NCBI GenBank assembly: GCA_900128565.1 | Contig: LT636191.1 | Location: 538 to 11,208, forward strand | Length of the DNA: 10,671 bases | Direction: 5' to 3' | Source of the DNA: Stramenopiles sp. TOSAG23-6 | Taxonomy: Eukaryota > Sar | In this document: positions 1 to 6,610 of the stretch, piece by piece | Layout of the letters: the number at the start of each line of letters is the position of its first letter | Numbering within the stretch: position 1 is the stretch's first letter | Notes under the pieces: model-generated | What the model saw: only the letters and a program-made list of their open reading frames with translations | Told to the model about the DNA's origin: nothing | Database searches by the model: none | Program-made: the position numbers and the translations under genes

Positions 1-24
1 CAAAAAAAATTTTAGAAAAATTTG

Positions 25-1006
25 TTAGGTACAAAATTTCGTACGAAAAAAAAAATATAGACAAAAAAAAAATTGAAAAAAAAATAAAATATACACGTAG
101 GCACGTCCACTAACTTCTTTACCTATTTGAGATGTCTTTATGTCCAATAATGTAGGTTTTATTTTACGTAATTTTGATTGAATTGTTTCTTCAAGTATTC
201 TTGCATTATTACTGATTTTATCTATAATCTTTTTTTTGTTTTTAAATAAAGTTGAATCTATTGTATTACAACGAATACGACGATTTGTACATGATGTTGT
301 TTGCATGAAATGCATACCAGAAATAAATCGCGGTAAAATTTTGCTTGGTGCTGTTTTAGGCCGTTGTTTGCTTTGTTGTTGTTGTTGTTTTTGTTGTTGT
401 TTTTGTTGTTGTTTTGTTGTAACTGCTAGCTTTCTACTCCTACTAGCGGTAGTAGACGCCATTAATGAATAATTTGGCAGTTTTTTATGATTGCTTTTAG
501 GGTTTTTAGGGTTTTTAGGGTTTACCATTGAATGTCTTTTTTCATTAGGATAATTAGGATTTTTAGGATTTTTAGCATGTATAGGCGTATTATTCTTCTT
601 GATAATGTTTGATTGTGTTTTTGTAGCATTTTTAGTTACAGAATATGTTTGATCTATTTGGTTTGGCGAATCTTTCTCTCTACTATTCAAAGAAAATTTA
701 TGTTGTTGTTGTTGAACATCTTTATTAGATTTAATTGAGTATATAAAGACTTCTTTTTGTTTGTTTTGTTTGTTTTGTTGATCTATTTGGTTTTGTTTGT
801 TTTGTTGATCTATTTGGTTTTGTTTGTTTTGTTTGTTTTGTTTTTCACTGTCTATGTATATATAATCAATATTCATCAATGAAGCCAAACTTTTTGTATA
901 ATTCACTGTTTTTATATATTCTAATCTCTCATTTGTATTTGTTACAATAGTAGTCTGTTTCTCAGTCACTTTGACTATATTAGGGTTAGGGTTTGTATTA
1001 GGGTTA
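25..1006 (-). CDS. Q/N/K-rich low-complexity protein, fragment (left flank, unique sequence)
   Basis: An open frame read leftwards from the palindrome junction; function not recognised. It opens with an Asn-Pro repeat encoded by the TTAGGG-like tract, then a more ordinary stretch (motif NERLEYIKTVNY), a Q/N/I/D repeat block, an NPK repeat block, a polyQ block broken by lysines, an RPKTAPS motif, and a basic, probably helical C-terminal part (IQSKLRKIKPTLLDIKTSQIGKEV). After about position 97 the frame enters T-rich DNA and codes for implausible Phe runs, so the real exon probably ends near 93-97, where two GT dinucleotides (GTGTAT, GTATAT) could be donors. The first internal ATG is at 876-874. 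The frame is open back through the junction, so the 5' end may be missing. Codons before 1006 belong to another gene in another frame and should not be counted. The smooth amino-acid composition suggests real coding sequence; identity is unknown. Confidence 0.5.
372..420. repeat. TTG/CAA trinucleotide repeat (polyQ coding)
   Basis: An interrupted TTG/CAA tract. On the minus strand it codes for glutamine runs separated by single lysines (QQQ-K-QQQ-K-QQQQQ), just before the RPKTAPS motif. Such tracts often vary in length between alleles. Confidence 0.85.
495..524. repeat. 9-nt repeat TTTTTAGGG (NPK coding)
   Basis: About three copies of TTTTTAGGG (the first is one T short), continued as degenerate TTAGGATTTT copies to about 575. 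In the minus-strand frame they read Asn-Pro-Lys repeats. The unit resembles a telomere repeat, but its 9-nt period keeps the reading frame, so a protein-repeat origin is simplest. Confidence 0.8.
757..842. repeat. 27-nt tandem repeat coding Q/N/K/I/D
   Basis: Two perfect 27-nt units at 778-804 and 805-831, flanked by partial TTTGTTTTG copies. The unit codes on the minus strand for a nonapeptide containing QIDQ. A further partial copy (TGATCTATTTGGTTT) occurs at 650-664 and codes NQIDQ. The repeat is in frame, so changes in copy number would alter protein length without breaking it. Confidence 0.85.
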
Positions 1007-1595
1007 CTAAAATTTCCATGGCAAATTGAGGTCCAAATATAAATGTAATGAACTCTGTTATGTGTACTAATTCTAAACCTTCTGAAGCTAAACAAAGAAA
1101 AAGAAGCTTTTTTTCGCGGAAAGAAAATTCAGTTTTACATTGGCTATTTTTTTTTTCACGGAAAGAAAACTCAGTTTTACATTGGCTATTTTTGGAATTT
1201 GTGTCACCAACACCAAAAAGACACACTTCTAAAACATGTATAAATTGTGGAAAATGTAATGTATCAGACTCACTGGTGGATGTATTTCGAAAGAGGCGAA
1301 GAAAGTTTCGTTTCTTTCCAGTAAAAGTTAATTTTTTTCCAATATTTTTACGTAAAACATCAATCTCCAAAGAAACACGGCGTTGCCTATCCTGGGCTTG
1401 TTGTATAAATATTTGTTGTACACTATCTCGCCTACAAAGAAAACCACGAATATAGGGCTGTAGCTTCTGCATTGAAACGACGTGTCTACTGGGAAAGTTG
1501 CGTAACCGCTCTCGAAACTTTTGTTGTTGGCTAATTTCGAAAAGCTTTTCGTCATGAAGTTCATACCAAGTCTCTAGGGCTGCTTCGTCAGTCAT
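975..1595 (-). CDS. IQ-motif protein, left copy, 3' end replaced at junction
   Basis: Left-arm copy of the gene described in full at 10028-10671. Codons 1-196 (1595 to 1008) match the right copy. From the junction the frame reads ten foreign residues out of the TTAGGG-like tract (VTLIQTLTLI) and stops at 977-975. The break falls at TTA|GTAACC, so a GT dinucleotide sits exactly at the break. A 33-nt GT-AG intron ending at TATAG was considered, but it leads into a stop in the joined frame. This copy therefore looks truncated or misjoined rather than spliced. Confidence 0.65.
   Translation of the reverse strand: MTDEAALETWYELHDEKLFEISQQQKFRERLRNFPSRHVVSMQKLQPYIRGFLCRRDSVQQIFIQQAQDRQRRVSLEIDVLRKNIGKKLTFTGKKRNFLRLFRNTSTSESDTLHFPQFIHVLEVCLFGVGDTNSKNSQCKTEFSFREKKNSQCKTEFSFREKKLLFLCLASEGLELVHITEFITFIFGPQFAMEILVTLIQTLTLI
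980..1006 (+). repeat. TTAGGG telomere-like tract at palindrome junction
   Basis: Two contiguous TTAGGG units (980-991), a spacer TTTGTA, then a third TTAGGG followed by TTA (998-1006). The tract ends exactly where the left flank meets the palindrome arm. The G-rich strand runs rightwards, so seen from the left flank it has the orientation of a chromosome end. It is only three units and partly degenerate, and it also codes in frame for Asn-Pro repeats of the flanking protein. It may therefore be a coding repeat rather than a telomere relic. Confidence 0.6.
1109..1192. repeat. 42-bp tandem duplication inside IQ-motif gene (left copy)
   Basis: Two adjacent 42-nt units differ at only two clear positions (CGCGG/CACGG and ATTC/ACTC). 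They code for the same 14-residue block, NSQCKTEFSFREKK, twice in a row. Being a multiple of three, the duplication keeps the frame. Confidence 0.9.
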
Positions 1596-2008
1596 AACTT
1601 TTAATCTTTTATAAAATGATGAATATATGTTGCATATTATTTCATTATTTACTCTTACTCACTTGTATACATGGTATGCGTAGAAGTAATCTAGTAGTAG
1701 TTGGTACTACAGAAATAGTACTGCTACCGTAGTGTAGTCGTACTACGTACTACCCGTACTAATGCCAAATCTAAATATAGCAGAGTGAAAAAAAAACAAC
1801 TGATGATGGTGTTGGATTCGGATTGCTTTGGCAGGTTTGTTCACAATATAATTTGGGAGACGAGGAGACACCAAAAAAACCAAAAAGAAAGACAAAACGA
1901 AAAGACAAAAACTTTGATTTGAAGTAGTATAGGTTGATACGTAGATTTGAATTCTCTTATAAAACTATTCATTATATTGATTGATCCTGCCTTTAAAAGG
2001 TGACTACA
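1596..2008. promoter_or_regulatory. divergent intergenic region, IQ gene / canopy gene (left)
   Basis: About 410 bp between two head-to-head start codons, with no credible gene. Positions 1685-1762 hold a cluster of GTAC/GTAG words, including GTACTAC at 1704-1710, 1740-1746 and 1747-1753. This gives the tract many small inverted repeats. A purine-rich stretch follows at about 1855-1915. It probably contains both promoters, but no defined element can be named. Confidence 0.5.
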
Positions 2009-2638
2009 ATGACACTTTCATTAAGTTGGTTCTTGACTCTCTTTGTGGCTATTTTATGTGACACAAAACAATGCGCACAAGGCAAAAACATAACTGATAA
2101 AATTGCGACAGAGCAACTTATACCAGCTTTTGAACAGAAGCCAATAATGAAACGACTGAAGTGTACGGCGTGTCGTGCAATTTCTTTTGAAATGTACGAG
2201 GCTCTTGTAAATCTTGATAGGAAACGGGGCAATAGCAACAAAGTCAAAGAATTCGAAAGGTCTGAAGTTTTGGAATTTATATGTGAAGAGCCACCATCAG
2301 TAGATTTCTCGCATAAGTCCCACAAGAAGCGAAAGGAAACTCAAATTCCTAACGTAGCTGAACAATATGGTTTACAGAAAAGAAATAACAGAGTCACAAC
2401 TCTTTTTTCAAAGTCAAATGAAATCAGTCGTACGCGAGGTGCTTGGATGTGGAATTTTTTTACAAATTTATGTGGCGATTTACTTGGAGATTACGAAGAT
2501 GATATAAATATGCTATACACAAACGGTCAAGATTTTTTAGAAACATTTTTGTGTGTAAAGGAGAACACTTGGTGTGTTGATATTGGTATGGACTTTGACC
2601 ATTCTTTACAATTGGAAAACGAACTGCGTGAATTATAA
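2009..2638 (+). CDS. canopy-like (DUF3456) saposin-type ER/secretory protein, left copy
   Basis: A 209-residue secreted or ER-lumen protein. Residues 1-17 form a hydrophobic signal peptide (SLSWFLTLFVAILC). Six later cysteines follow the canopy/MZB1 pattern: CTAC at 52-55, C92 after a long helix (EVLEFIC), C155 (NLCGD), and C182/C189 (FLC...TWC). Canopy proteins have a saposin-like helical fold held by three disulphides and act in the ER as co-chaperones for receptor maturation. That role is family knowledge, not shown here. The C-terminus is LREL, which loosely resembles the atypical ER-retention ends of this family. Residues 99-145 are a basic, variable insert. I start at ATG 2009; an in-frame GTG at 2000 is not a likely eukaryotic start. 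No intron is needed. It lies head-to-head with the IQ gene and convergent with eL32. Confidence 0.75.
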   Translation: MTLSLSWFLTLFVAILCDTKQCAQGKNITDKIATEQLIPAFEQKPIMKRLKCTACRAISFEMYEALVNLDRKRGNSNKVKEFERSEVLEFICEEPPSVDFSHKSHKKRKETQIPNVAEQYGLQKRNNRVTTLFSKSNEISRTRGAWMWNFFTNLCGDLLGDYEDDINMLYTNGQDFLETFLCVKENTWCVDIGMDFDHSLQLENELREL

Positions 2639-2665
2639 TTTTTAAAAGTTTGGACAACAACTCTT

Positions 2666-2737
2666 CATGGGCTTTCTTGGGCTTTCTCATGGGCTTTCAT
2701 GACCTTTCATGACCTTTCATGGCCTTTCATGATCTTT
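2666..2737. repeat. 10-12-bp tandem array CATGRSCTTT (left)
   Basis: Seven head-to-tail units: CATGGGCTTT, CTTGGGCTTT, CTCATGGGCTTT, CATGACCTTT twice, CATGGCCTTT and CATGATCTTT. The array begins 28 nt after the canopy stop, so it would lie in that transcript's 3' untranslated region. Units vary at two central positions and may carry hairpin potential because CATG is self-complementary. Confidence 0.85.
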
Positions 2738-3021
2738 ACTATAATATATATAGTGATAAATAGTGACATGGACTTGAAGTATTGAAAAATCACAACATTA
2801 TTAATACAACTAGTATAATGATACTTGGTGGTATAGTTTAAGCCAATATTGAATATTGTAAGAAATATAAACACACAAATATGATTGATAGATGTAAGAA
2901 CTATATACATAAAAAGAATAAAAAGAATGTAAAAATAAATTAAACATTTGAATAAAAAAACAAAACAAAATGAAATATTATTATTTTGGAAGTCAACGAC
3001 AATTTATTTTCTCATCGCTTG

Positions 3022-3057
3022 CTAAGCCCGAATAAATTGAATACATTCGAATCTTAG
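3022..3057. other. short imperfect hairpin downstream of eL32 (left)
   Basis: CTAAG (3022-3026) pairs with CTTAG (3053-3057), and CGAA (3029-3032) with TTCG (3046-3049), around an AT-rich loop. It lies about 140-170 nt past the eL32 stop. This is a possible 3' end structure; the stem is short and could be chance. Confidence 0.3.
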
Positions 3058-3193
3058 TCGTCAGATTAGTTCAAAGTACATCGTAATACGTTGTGTATAC
3101 TATACTTGAATAATATGCAATATAATATATTATATGTAATATATATATAAGCCATCATTACTATAGTAACACTAAAACATCATAATTGAGCAC

Positions 3194-3601
3194 TTATTCA
3201 GCTTCTTCAGCACGAAGACGTCCGTTCGCATTGAGAACTGTAATTCGGAGTTCAGCAGCGCGATCAACAATCATCTTACGTTTTCTAGCGGAAACATTGT
3301 GGCAAATTTCAGCAGCAAATTTACGGTTCTGCATGATGAGCATCTCAAGTTCAGCAGTGTTGGAAACACGGAATTTTTTGAGACCACATGGCAAGACGTG
3401 ACGAGTCTTTTTGTTGTTTCCGTAACCAATATTTGCCATTTTGATGGCACCACGGAAGCGACGTCTAACGCGGCAATCAATACCACGAGGACGACGCCAC
3501 GATTCTTTGACACGCATGAAGCGATTGGATTGGAAACGCTTGAATGCTTTCGTGCGTTTCTTGACCTTTTTCATGGTTTTGAGAGGAGCTGCGGCGACCA
3601 T
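3194..3601 (-). CDS. RPL32: 60S ribosomal protein eL32, left copy
   Basis: A 135-residue, intronless coding region for eukaryotic large-subunit protein eL32, which binds 28S rRNA in the 60S subunit. Family hallmarks are all present in order: basic N-terminus [18 protein letters not shown] (about 11-28), [10 protein letters not shown] then RVRRRFRG (33-51), [11 protein letters not shown] (58-67), [10 protein letters not shown] (70-79), and the C-terminal [14 protein letters not shown]...[10 protein letters not shown] block. Length equals the usual 130-135 residues, so the copy looks complete and functional. The start is fixed by homology and by a favourable context (AAAGATGG). It is divergent from NOP16, with about 890 bp between, and convergent with the canopy gene. 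Codon choice is less A/T-skewed than its neighbours (many GTC, CGT, AAG, TTC codons), as expected for a highly expressed gene. Confidence 0.97.
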   Translation of the reverse strand: MVAAAPLKTMKKVKKRTKAFKRFQSNRFMRVKESWRRPRGIDCRVRRRFRGAIKMANIGYGNNKKTRHVLPCGLKKFRVSNTAELEMLIMQNRKFAAEICHNVSARKRKMIVDRAAELRITVLNANGRLRAEEAE

Positions 3602-4490
3602 CTTTATTGTAAGGGGAGATATGAATCAAGAGTATTTTGAGGGTTAGTCTACATGTTCCAAATATTATTATTTGAGTGAAACGAAAAATACACGATATAC
3701 ACGCCACTACTATGCACATATATGTATGTGTACATGCATGTAAGTTCGTAGTGTGTAGTAGGAATAAAAATGTGAAAAACACACAAAGAAAAACCGATAA
3801 AAGAAGAGAAACCGATAAAAAGAAGAGAAACCGATAAAAGTTATAATGAGCTCACTCTCTAGAGTGTCAATGAAAGAAGCATGGAGAAAGTTTGAGTATA
3901 TCATTACTTCTATACTATCAACTCATCCATTCTCATAGATTCATTACTTGTACACTTTTGAGAGCGTACTTGTTGTACACATAGTATAATAAATCATTAC
4001 TGTGTGGGAAACAGTAGAGGAAGAGGTCTCTCAAGCTCGTCGAGCGGCCATCACCGTACTTGTTGTTACATGAACAAATTTAGGAGAAGTATATCCTAAA
4101 GAAGACATGTACAGGTGCGCATTGCCTTGAACTATAACAATACATGTATTAAATACCAAAAAATGAGGATTCAAGCATCGTTGGGAGAGATTTTACTTAC
4201 CTTAATATCAATCTGACTTATGACTTTCGACGCGAAACCCACAGACAGGCACAACACAAGCAAAAGTTGCGAAAATTGCGGACTGAAAGTATTTCTGACA
4301 AACCTGCTTTAATATTTTGATAGAAAAAAATGTAGGGTACCCGGTTCTCTTCAGTTCAGCGCAAAAAATCGTCGACATGTATAGAAAATGATGACTCTTA
4401 CTCATCGAAAGTTGTTGAACTTTTTCACTTTATTCTATAGTTGTTTCTATAGTTTTATATCAGTTATATTGTTGATACGTGAAAGAAGAA
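3602..4490. promoter_or_regulatory. divergent eL32 / Nop16 intergenic region (left)
   Basis: About 890 bp between the two start codons. It holds several repeated words: TTTTATCGG+TTTCTCTTC three times (minus strand, 3788-3839), TCATTACT three times (3901-3908, 3941-3948, 3994-4001), CGTACTTGTTGT twice (3965-3976, 4055-4066), TTCTATAGTT twice (4433-4442, 4445-4454, just before NOP16), and the 12-bp palindrome TACATGCATGTA (3731-3742). It probably contains both promoters. A 65-residue open frame at 4208-4405 (minus) is followed by a perfect splice-donor-like AAGGTAAGT (see 7218-7427). Confidence 0.55.
3788..3839 (-). repeat. three copies of TTTTATCGGTTTCTC upstream of eL32 (left)
   Basis: Three direct copies at 18-19-nt spacing, 187-238 nt upstream of the eL32 start. 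Multiple regularly spaced copies upstream of a ribosomal-protein gene suggest a transcription-factor site, but no known factor can be named from sequence alone. Confidence 0.55.
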
Positions 4491-5012
4491 ATGGTTAGAT
4501 CAAGAAAAGCTATACGAAGAAAGGGTGGAACTCGTGTTAAGCGAAAACAGAAAAGTCGGTTACACCATATTAGCAACTCTTTTGCAAACGAAAAGATTGC
4601 AAAGCGATGGAACCATGCCAAAACTCTACGACAAAACTATGCTAAACTTGGCCTAGCCTTTGACTCTAATGGTAACTTGGCTGGTTCGAAACAAATATCG
4701 GAACATGCAATACATGCTACAAAAGCAGAAACAGATATAGTGGAGTTATTTGACCTACCGTTAGGTGGCGTTGATCTTTCAGTTAGCGGTAAACCACGAG
4801 CTCATGTAAGCCCTGAGGATAAAATCTATCTCAACAAGTTGATGAACAAATACGGCGAAGACTACGGTGCCATGGCTAGGGATATTAAACTGAATTTTAA
4901 ACAACACACTCGTGCGTTTCTCGCAAGACGTTGTAAGAGACTTTTAACATATCAAAAGGAACATAGTGCAGTGAAAGTATATGGACCTATGAATGAACAA
5001 AACGAAAATTGA
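4491..5012 (+). CDS. NOP16: ribosome biogenesis protein Nop16, left copy
   Basis: A 173-residue nucleolar protein of the Nop16 family, needed for 60S ribosomal-subunit assembly (family knowledge). The N-terminus is strongly basic (RSRKAIRRKGG...RVKRKQK), as expected for nucleolar targeting and RNA binding. It is followed by the family block IAKRWNHAKTLRQNYAKLGL (36-55). The C-terminal signature is the clearest: SPEDKIYLNKLMNKYGEDY, then AMARDIKLNFKQHT (127-140) and a basic helix. Length fits small fungal and protist members. I start at ATG 4491 (MVRSRK); an in-frame GTG at 4479 is rejected as a start. No intron is needed. Paired TTCTATAGTT repeats lie 36-58 nt upstream. Head-to-head with eL32, which also works in the 60S subunit. 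Confidence 0.92.
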   Translation: MVRSRKAIRRKGGTRVKRKQKSRLHHISNSFANEKIAKRWNHAKTLRQNYAKLGLAFDSNGNLAGSKQISEHAIHATKAETDIVELFDLPLGGVDLSVSGKPRAHVSPEDKIYLNKLMNKYGEDYGAMARDIKLNFKQHTRAFLARRCKRLLTYQKEHSAVKVYGPMNEQNEN

Positions 5013-5234
5013 ATGAGAAAAATGAAAGAGAAAAATGAATTCCAGTCGAACGAATAATTTTGTCTAGGCTTTCATTATGTTTTACACTTAAGAATATAGT
5101 ACACCTAAAATCATTATAGTAGGGATTATACAACTAATATATACCACATTTGTTTTTTCAAATTTATGTACAGTTTTATAAAAATTGGTACAAAATGTAG
5201 AATTTTTCAGAATTTTTCAGGTTTTATTTTTCCC
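5013..5234. other. convergent spacer, Nop16 / membrane-protein gene (left)
   Basis: AT-rich spacer of about 220 bp between two stop codons. It holds a short direct repeat AGAATTTTTC at about 5199-5218 and, on the minus strand, AATAAA at 5228-5223, just past the membrane-protein stop, a likely polyadenylation signal. No gene seen. Confidence 0.5.
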
Positions 5235-5809
5235 TCATTTTTTATCTTTCTGCATTTCCGAAATTCCCTCATCAGTCATAGTATGATTATTATGTTTATT
5301 AGCGGAACTATTTTTCTTTCGGATACATCGAACAATTGGCATTACACAAATTGTTAAAAATAATACAAAAAATGTGATAAGTAGCGCTAAGATATAATCC
5401 GGGAAAAAATCTATTGTACAATCTGGATAGTGTGTTCCCATGGTAACGATGGCTTCTTCTGGAGTTTGTTTTGTTTCAGTTACATTTATTGTGAAAAAAA
5501 ATTGCAAAATTTTTTTTTTTTGAAATTTGGAAATTTTTTTGGAATTTTTTTTTTGGACATTATATTTAAAATTCATGATGAAAAACATACCTGCCCTTCG
5601 TTAACAAATGGAGCACAGCTTTCCCAAGACAAAACAGGTTTGTTATCACTATAACCTGTCCATCGAATACAAGGTCTTTTAGATACATCTATAGATGAGC
5701 CACTAGTAGGACTATCATTAAATACTTCAACAATTGCAAAATTATGATTTGGATAAAATTTATATGCAAATATTGTGAAAAAATATTTTTTTTTTTTTTT
5801 TTTTAAAAA
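5235..5809 (-). CDS. single-pass membrane protein, 5'-truncated, two exons (left copy)
   Basis: Left mirror of the gene described at 5814-6388. Upstream exon about 5809-5591, donor CAG|GTATGT at 5591/5590, downstream exon from about 5492 to the stop at 5235. The 5' part is cut off by the palindrome axis, so this copy has no visible start codon of its own and is probably not functional unless an upstream exon exists elsewhere. Confidence 0.5.
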
Positions 5810-5837
5810 TTAATTTTTAAAAAAAAAAAAAAAAAAA
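5786..5837. repeat. AT hairpin at palindrome centre
   Basis: T19 (5786-5804), AAAAATTAATTTTT (5805-5818), A19 (5819-5837). The axis lies between 5811 and 5812. On its own this is a perfect 52-bp inverted repeat without loop. A shorter natural version could have seeded fold-back synthesis, in cells or in the tube. Homopolymer lengths are the least reliable part of the sequence. Confidence 0.9.
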
Positions 5838-6388
5838 TATTTTTTCACAATATTTGCATATAAATTTTATCCAAATCATAATTTTGCAATTGTTGAAGTA
5901 TTTAATGATAGTCCTACTAGTGGCTCATCTATAGATGTATCTAAAAGACCTTGTATTCGATGGACAGGTTATAGTGATAACAAACCTGTTTTGTCTTGGG
6001 AAAGCTGTGCTCCATTTGTTAACGAAGGGCAGGTATGTTTTTCATCATGAATTTTAAATATAATGTCCAAAAAAAAAATTCCAAAAAAATTTCCAAATTT
6101 CAAAAAAAAAAAATTTTGCAATTTTTTTTCACAATAAATGTAACTGAAACAAAACAAACTCCAGAAGAAGCCATCGTTACCATGGGAACACACTATCCAG
6201 ATTGTACAATAGATTTTTTCCCGGATTATATCTTAGCGCTACTTATCACATTTTTTGTATTATTTTTAACAATTTGTGTAATGCCAATTGTTCGATGTAT
6301 CCGAAAGAAAAATAGTTCCGCTAATAAACATAATAATCATACTATGACTGATGAGGGAATTTCGGAAATGCAGAAAGATAAAAAATGA
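5814..6388 (+). CDS. single-pass membrane protein, 5'-truncated, two exons (right copy)
   Basis: Not assigned to a family. An upstream exon (about 5814-6032) is open from just after a TAA at the axis (5811-5813). Its plausible part codes for an extracellular-looking segment with VEVFNDSP, RPCIRWTGY and LSWESCAPFVNEGQ, containing two cysteines and three tryptophans. It ends at CAG|GTATGT, a strong donor at 6032/6033. The downstream exon reads VTETKQTPEE...HYPDCTIDFFPD, a transmembrane helix of about 22 residues (YILALLITFF...VMPIV, about 6227-6292), a stop-transfer RCIRKK, and a short polar tail ending at TGA 6388. The topology suggests a type I membrane protein. The intervening 100 or so nt are A/T homopolymers and look intronic, but no AG lies in the phase needed to join the two frames. 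The acceptor is therefore unresolved, or an indel separates them. The 5' part of the gene is missing because the palindrome axis cuts it. The ATG at 6035 lies in the presumed intron and is not a likely start. Confidence 0.55.
6033..6038 (+). other. splice donor CAG|GTATGT
   Basis: A near-consensus 5' splice site at the end of the cysteine/tryptophan-rich exon. The frame after it hits TGA within six codons, and the following DNA turns into A/T homopolymers, both as expected for an intron. The same site is mirrored at 5590-5585 on the minus strand. Confidence 0.6.
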
Positions 6389-6610
6389 GGGAAAAATAAA
6401 ACCTGAAAAATTCTGAAAAATTCTACATTTTGTACCAATTTTTATAAAACTGTACATAAATTTGAAAAAACAAATGTGGTATATATTAGTTGTATAATCC
6501 CTACTATAATGATTTTAGGTGTACTATATTCTTAAGTGTAAAACATAATGAAAGCCTAGACAAAATTATTCGTTCGACTGGAATTCATTTTTCTCTTTCA
6601 TTTTTCTCAT
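6389..6610. other. convergent spacer, membrane-protein gene / Nop16 (right)
   Basis: Mirror of 5013-5234. AATAAA at 6395-6400 follows the membrane-protein stop by a few bases. No gene seen. Confidence 0.5.

Larger units (their letters stand above)
2639..3193. other. convergent intergenic region, canopy / eL32 (left)
   Basis: About 555 bp between two stop codons, holding the 3' regions of both genes and no convincing gene. It contains a CATGACCTTT-type array (2666-2737), AT-rich runs near 2739-2760 and 3116-3150, a hairpin at 3022-3057, and an AATAAA on the eL32 strand at 3008-3003, about 186 nt after the eL32 stop. A 67-residue hydrophobic open frame at 2707-2910 (minus) is AT-driven and has no family look. 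Confidence 0.6.

Noticed and set aside
236-472. 78-residue cysteine-rich plus-strand frame
   Set aside because: The Cys runs are just TTG/TGT readings of the polyQ tract coded on the other strand.
372-842. CRISPR-like repeat array
   Set aside because: The repeats are contiguous, in-frame low-complexity codons without spacers, in a eukaryotic gene.
1048-1455. 135-residue frame antisense to the IQ-motif gene
   Set aside because: Shadow of the 42-bp repeat and the IQ frame; the sense strand has the IQ motif and a natural continuation on the right flank.
2000-2008. GTG start extension of the canopy gene (and likewise 4479 for NOP16)
   Set aside because: Eukaryotic nuclear genes rarely start at GTG; an ATG follows within 9-12 nt and gives a proper signal peptide or basic N-terminus.
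1993-2325. 110-residue open frame antisense to the canopy gene
   Set aside because: It lies wholly across the canopy signal peptide and cysteine region on the other strand, has no family features, and is a shadow. The mirror at 9298-9630 is the same.
2707-2910. 67-residue hydrophobic minus-strand frame (mirror 8713-8916)
   Set aside because: Composition follows the AT-rich 3' region, there is no family resemblance, and it ends inside the CATGACCTTT array.
3022-3057. tRNA-like TTCGAATC segment downstream of eL32
   Set aside because: Only a T-loop-like word is present; no acceptor, D-arm or anticodon arm can be folded around it.
3299-3782. Open frames of 68-113 residues opposite eL32 and in its promoter
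   Set aside because: They overlap the well-supported eL32 coding region or AT-rich promoter DNA and have no domain character. Mirrors at 7841-8324 are rejected for the same reason.
4020-4060. Possible C/D-box snoRNA in the eL32/Nop16 intergenic region
   Set aside because: A GTGATGG C-box-like word exists on the minus strand, but no matching CTGA D box or terminal stem was found at the right distance.
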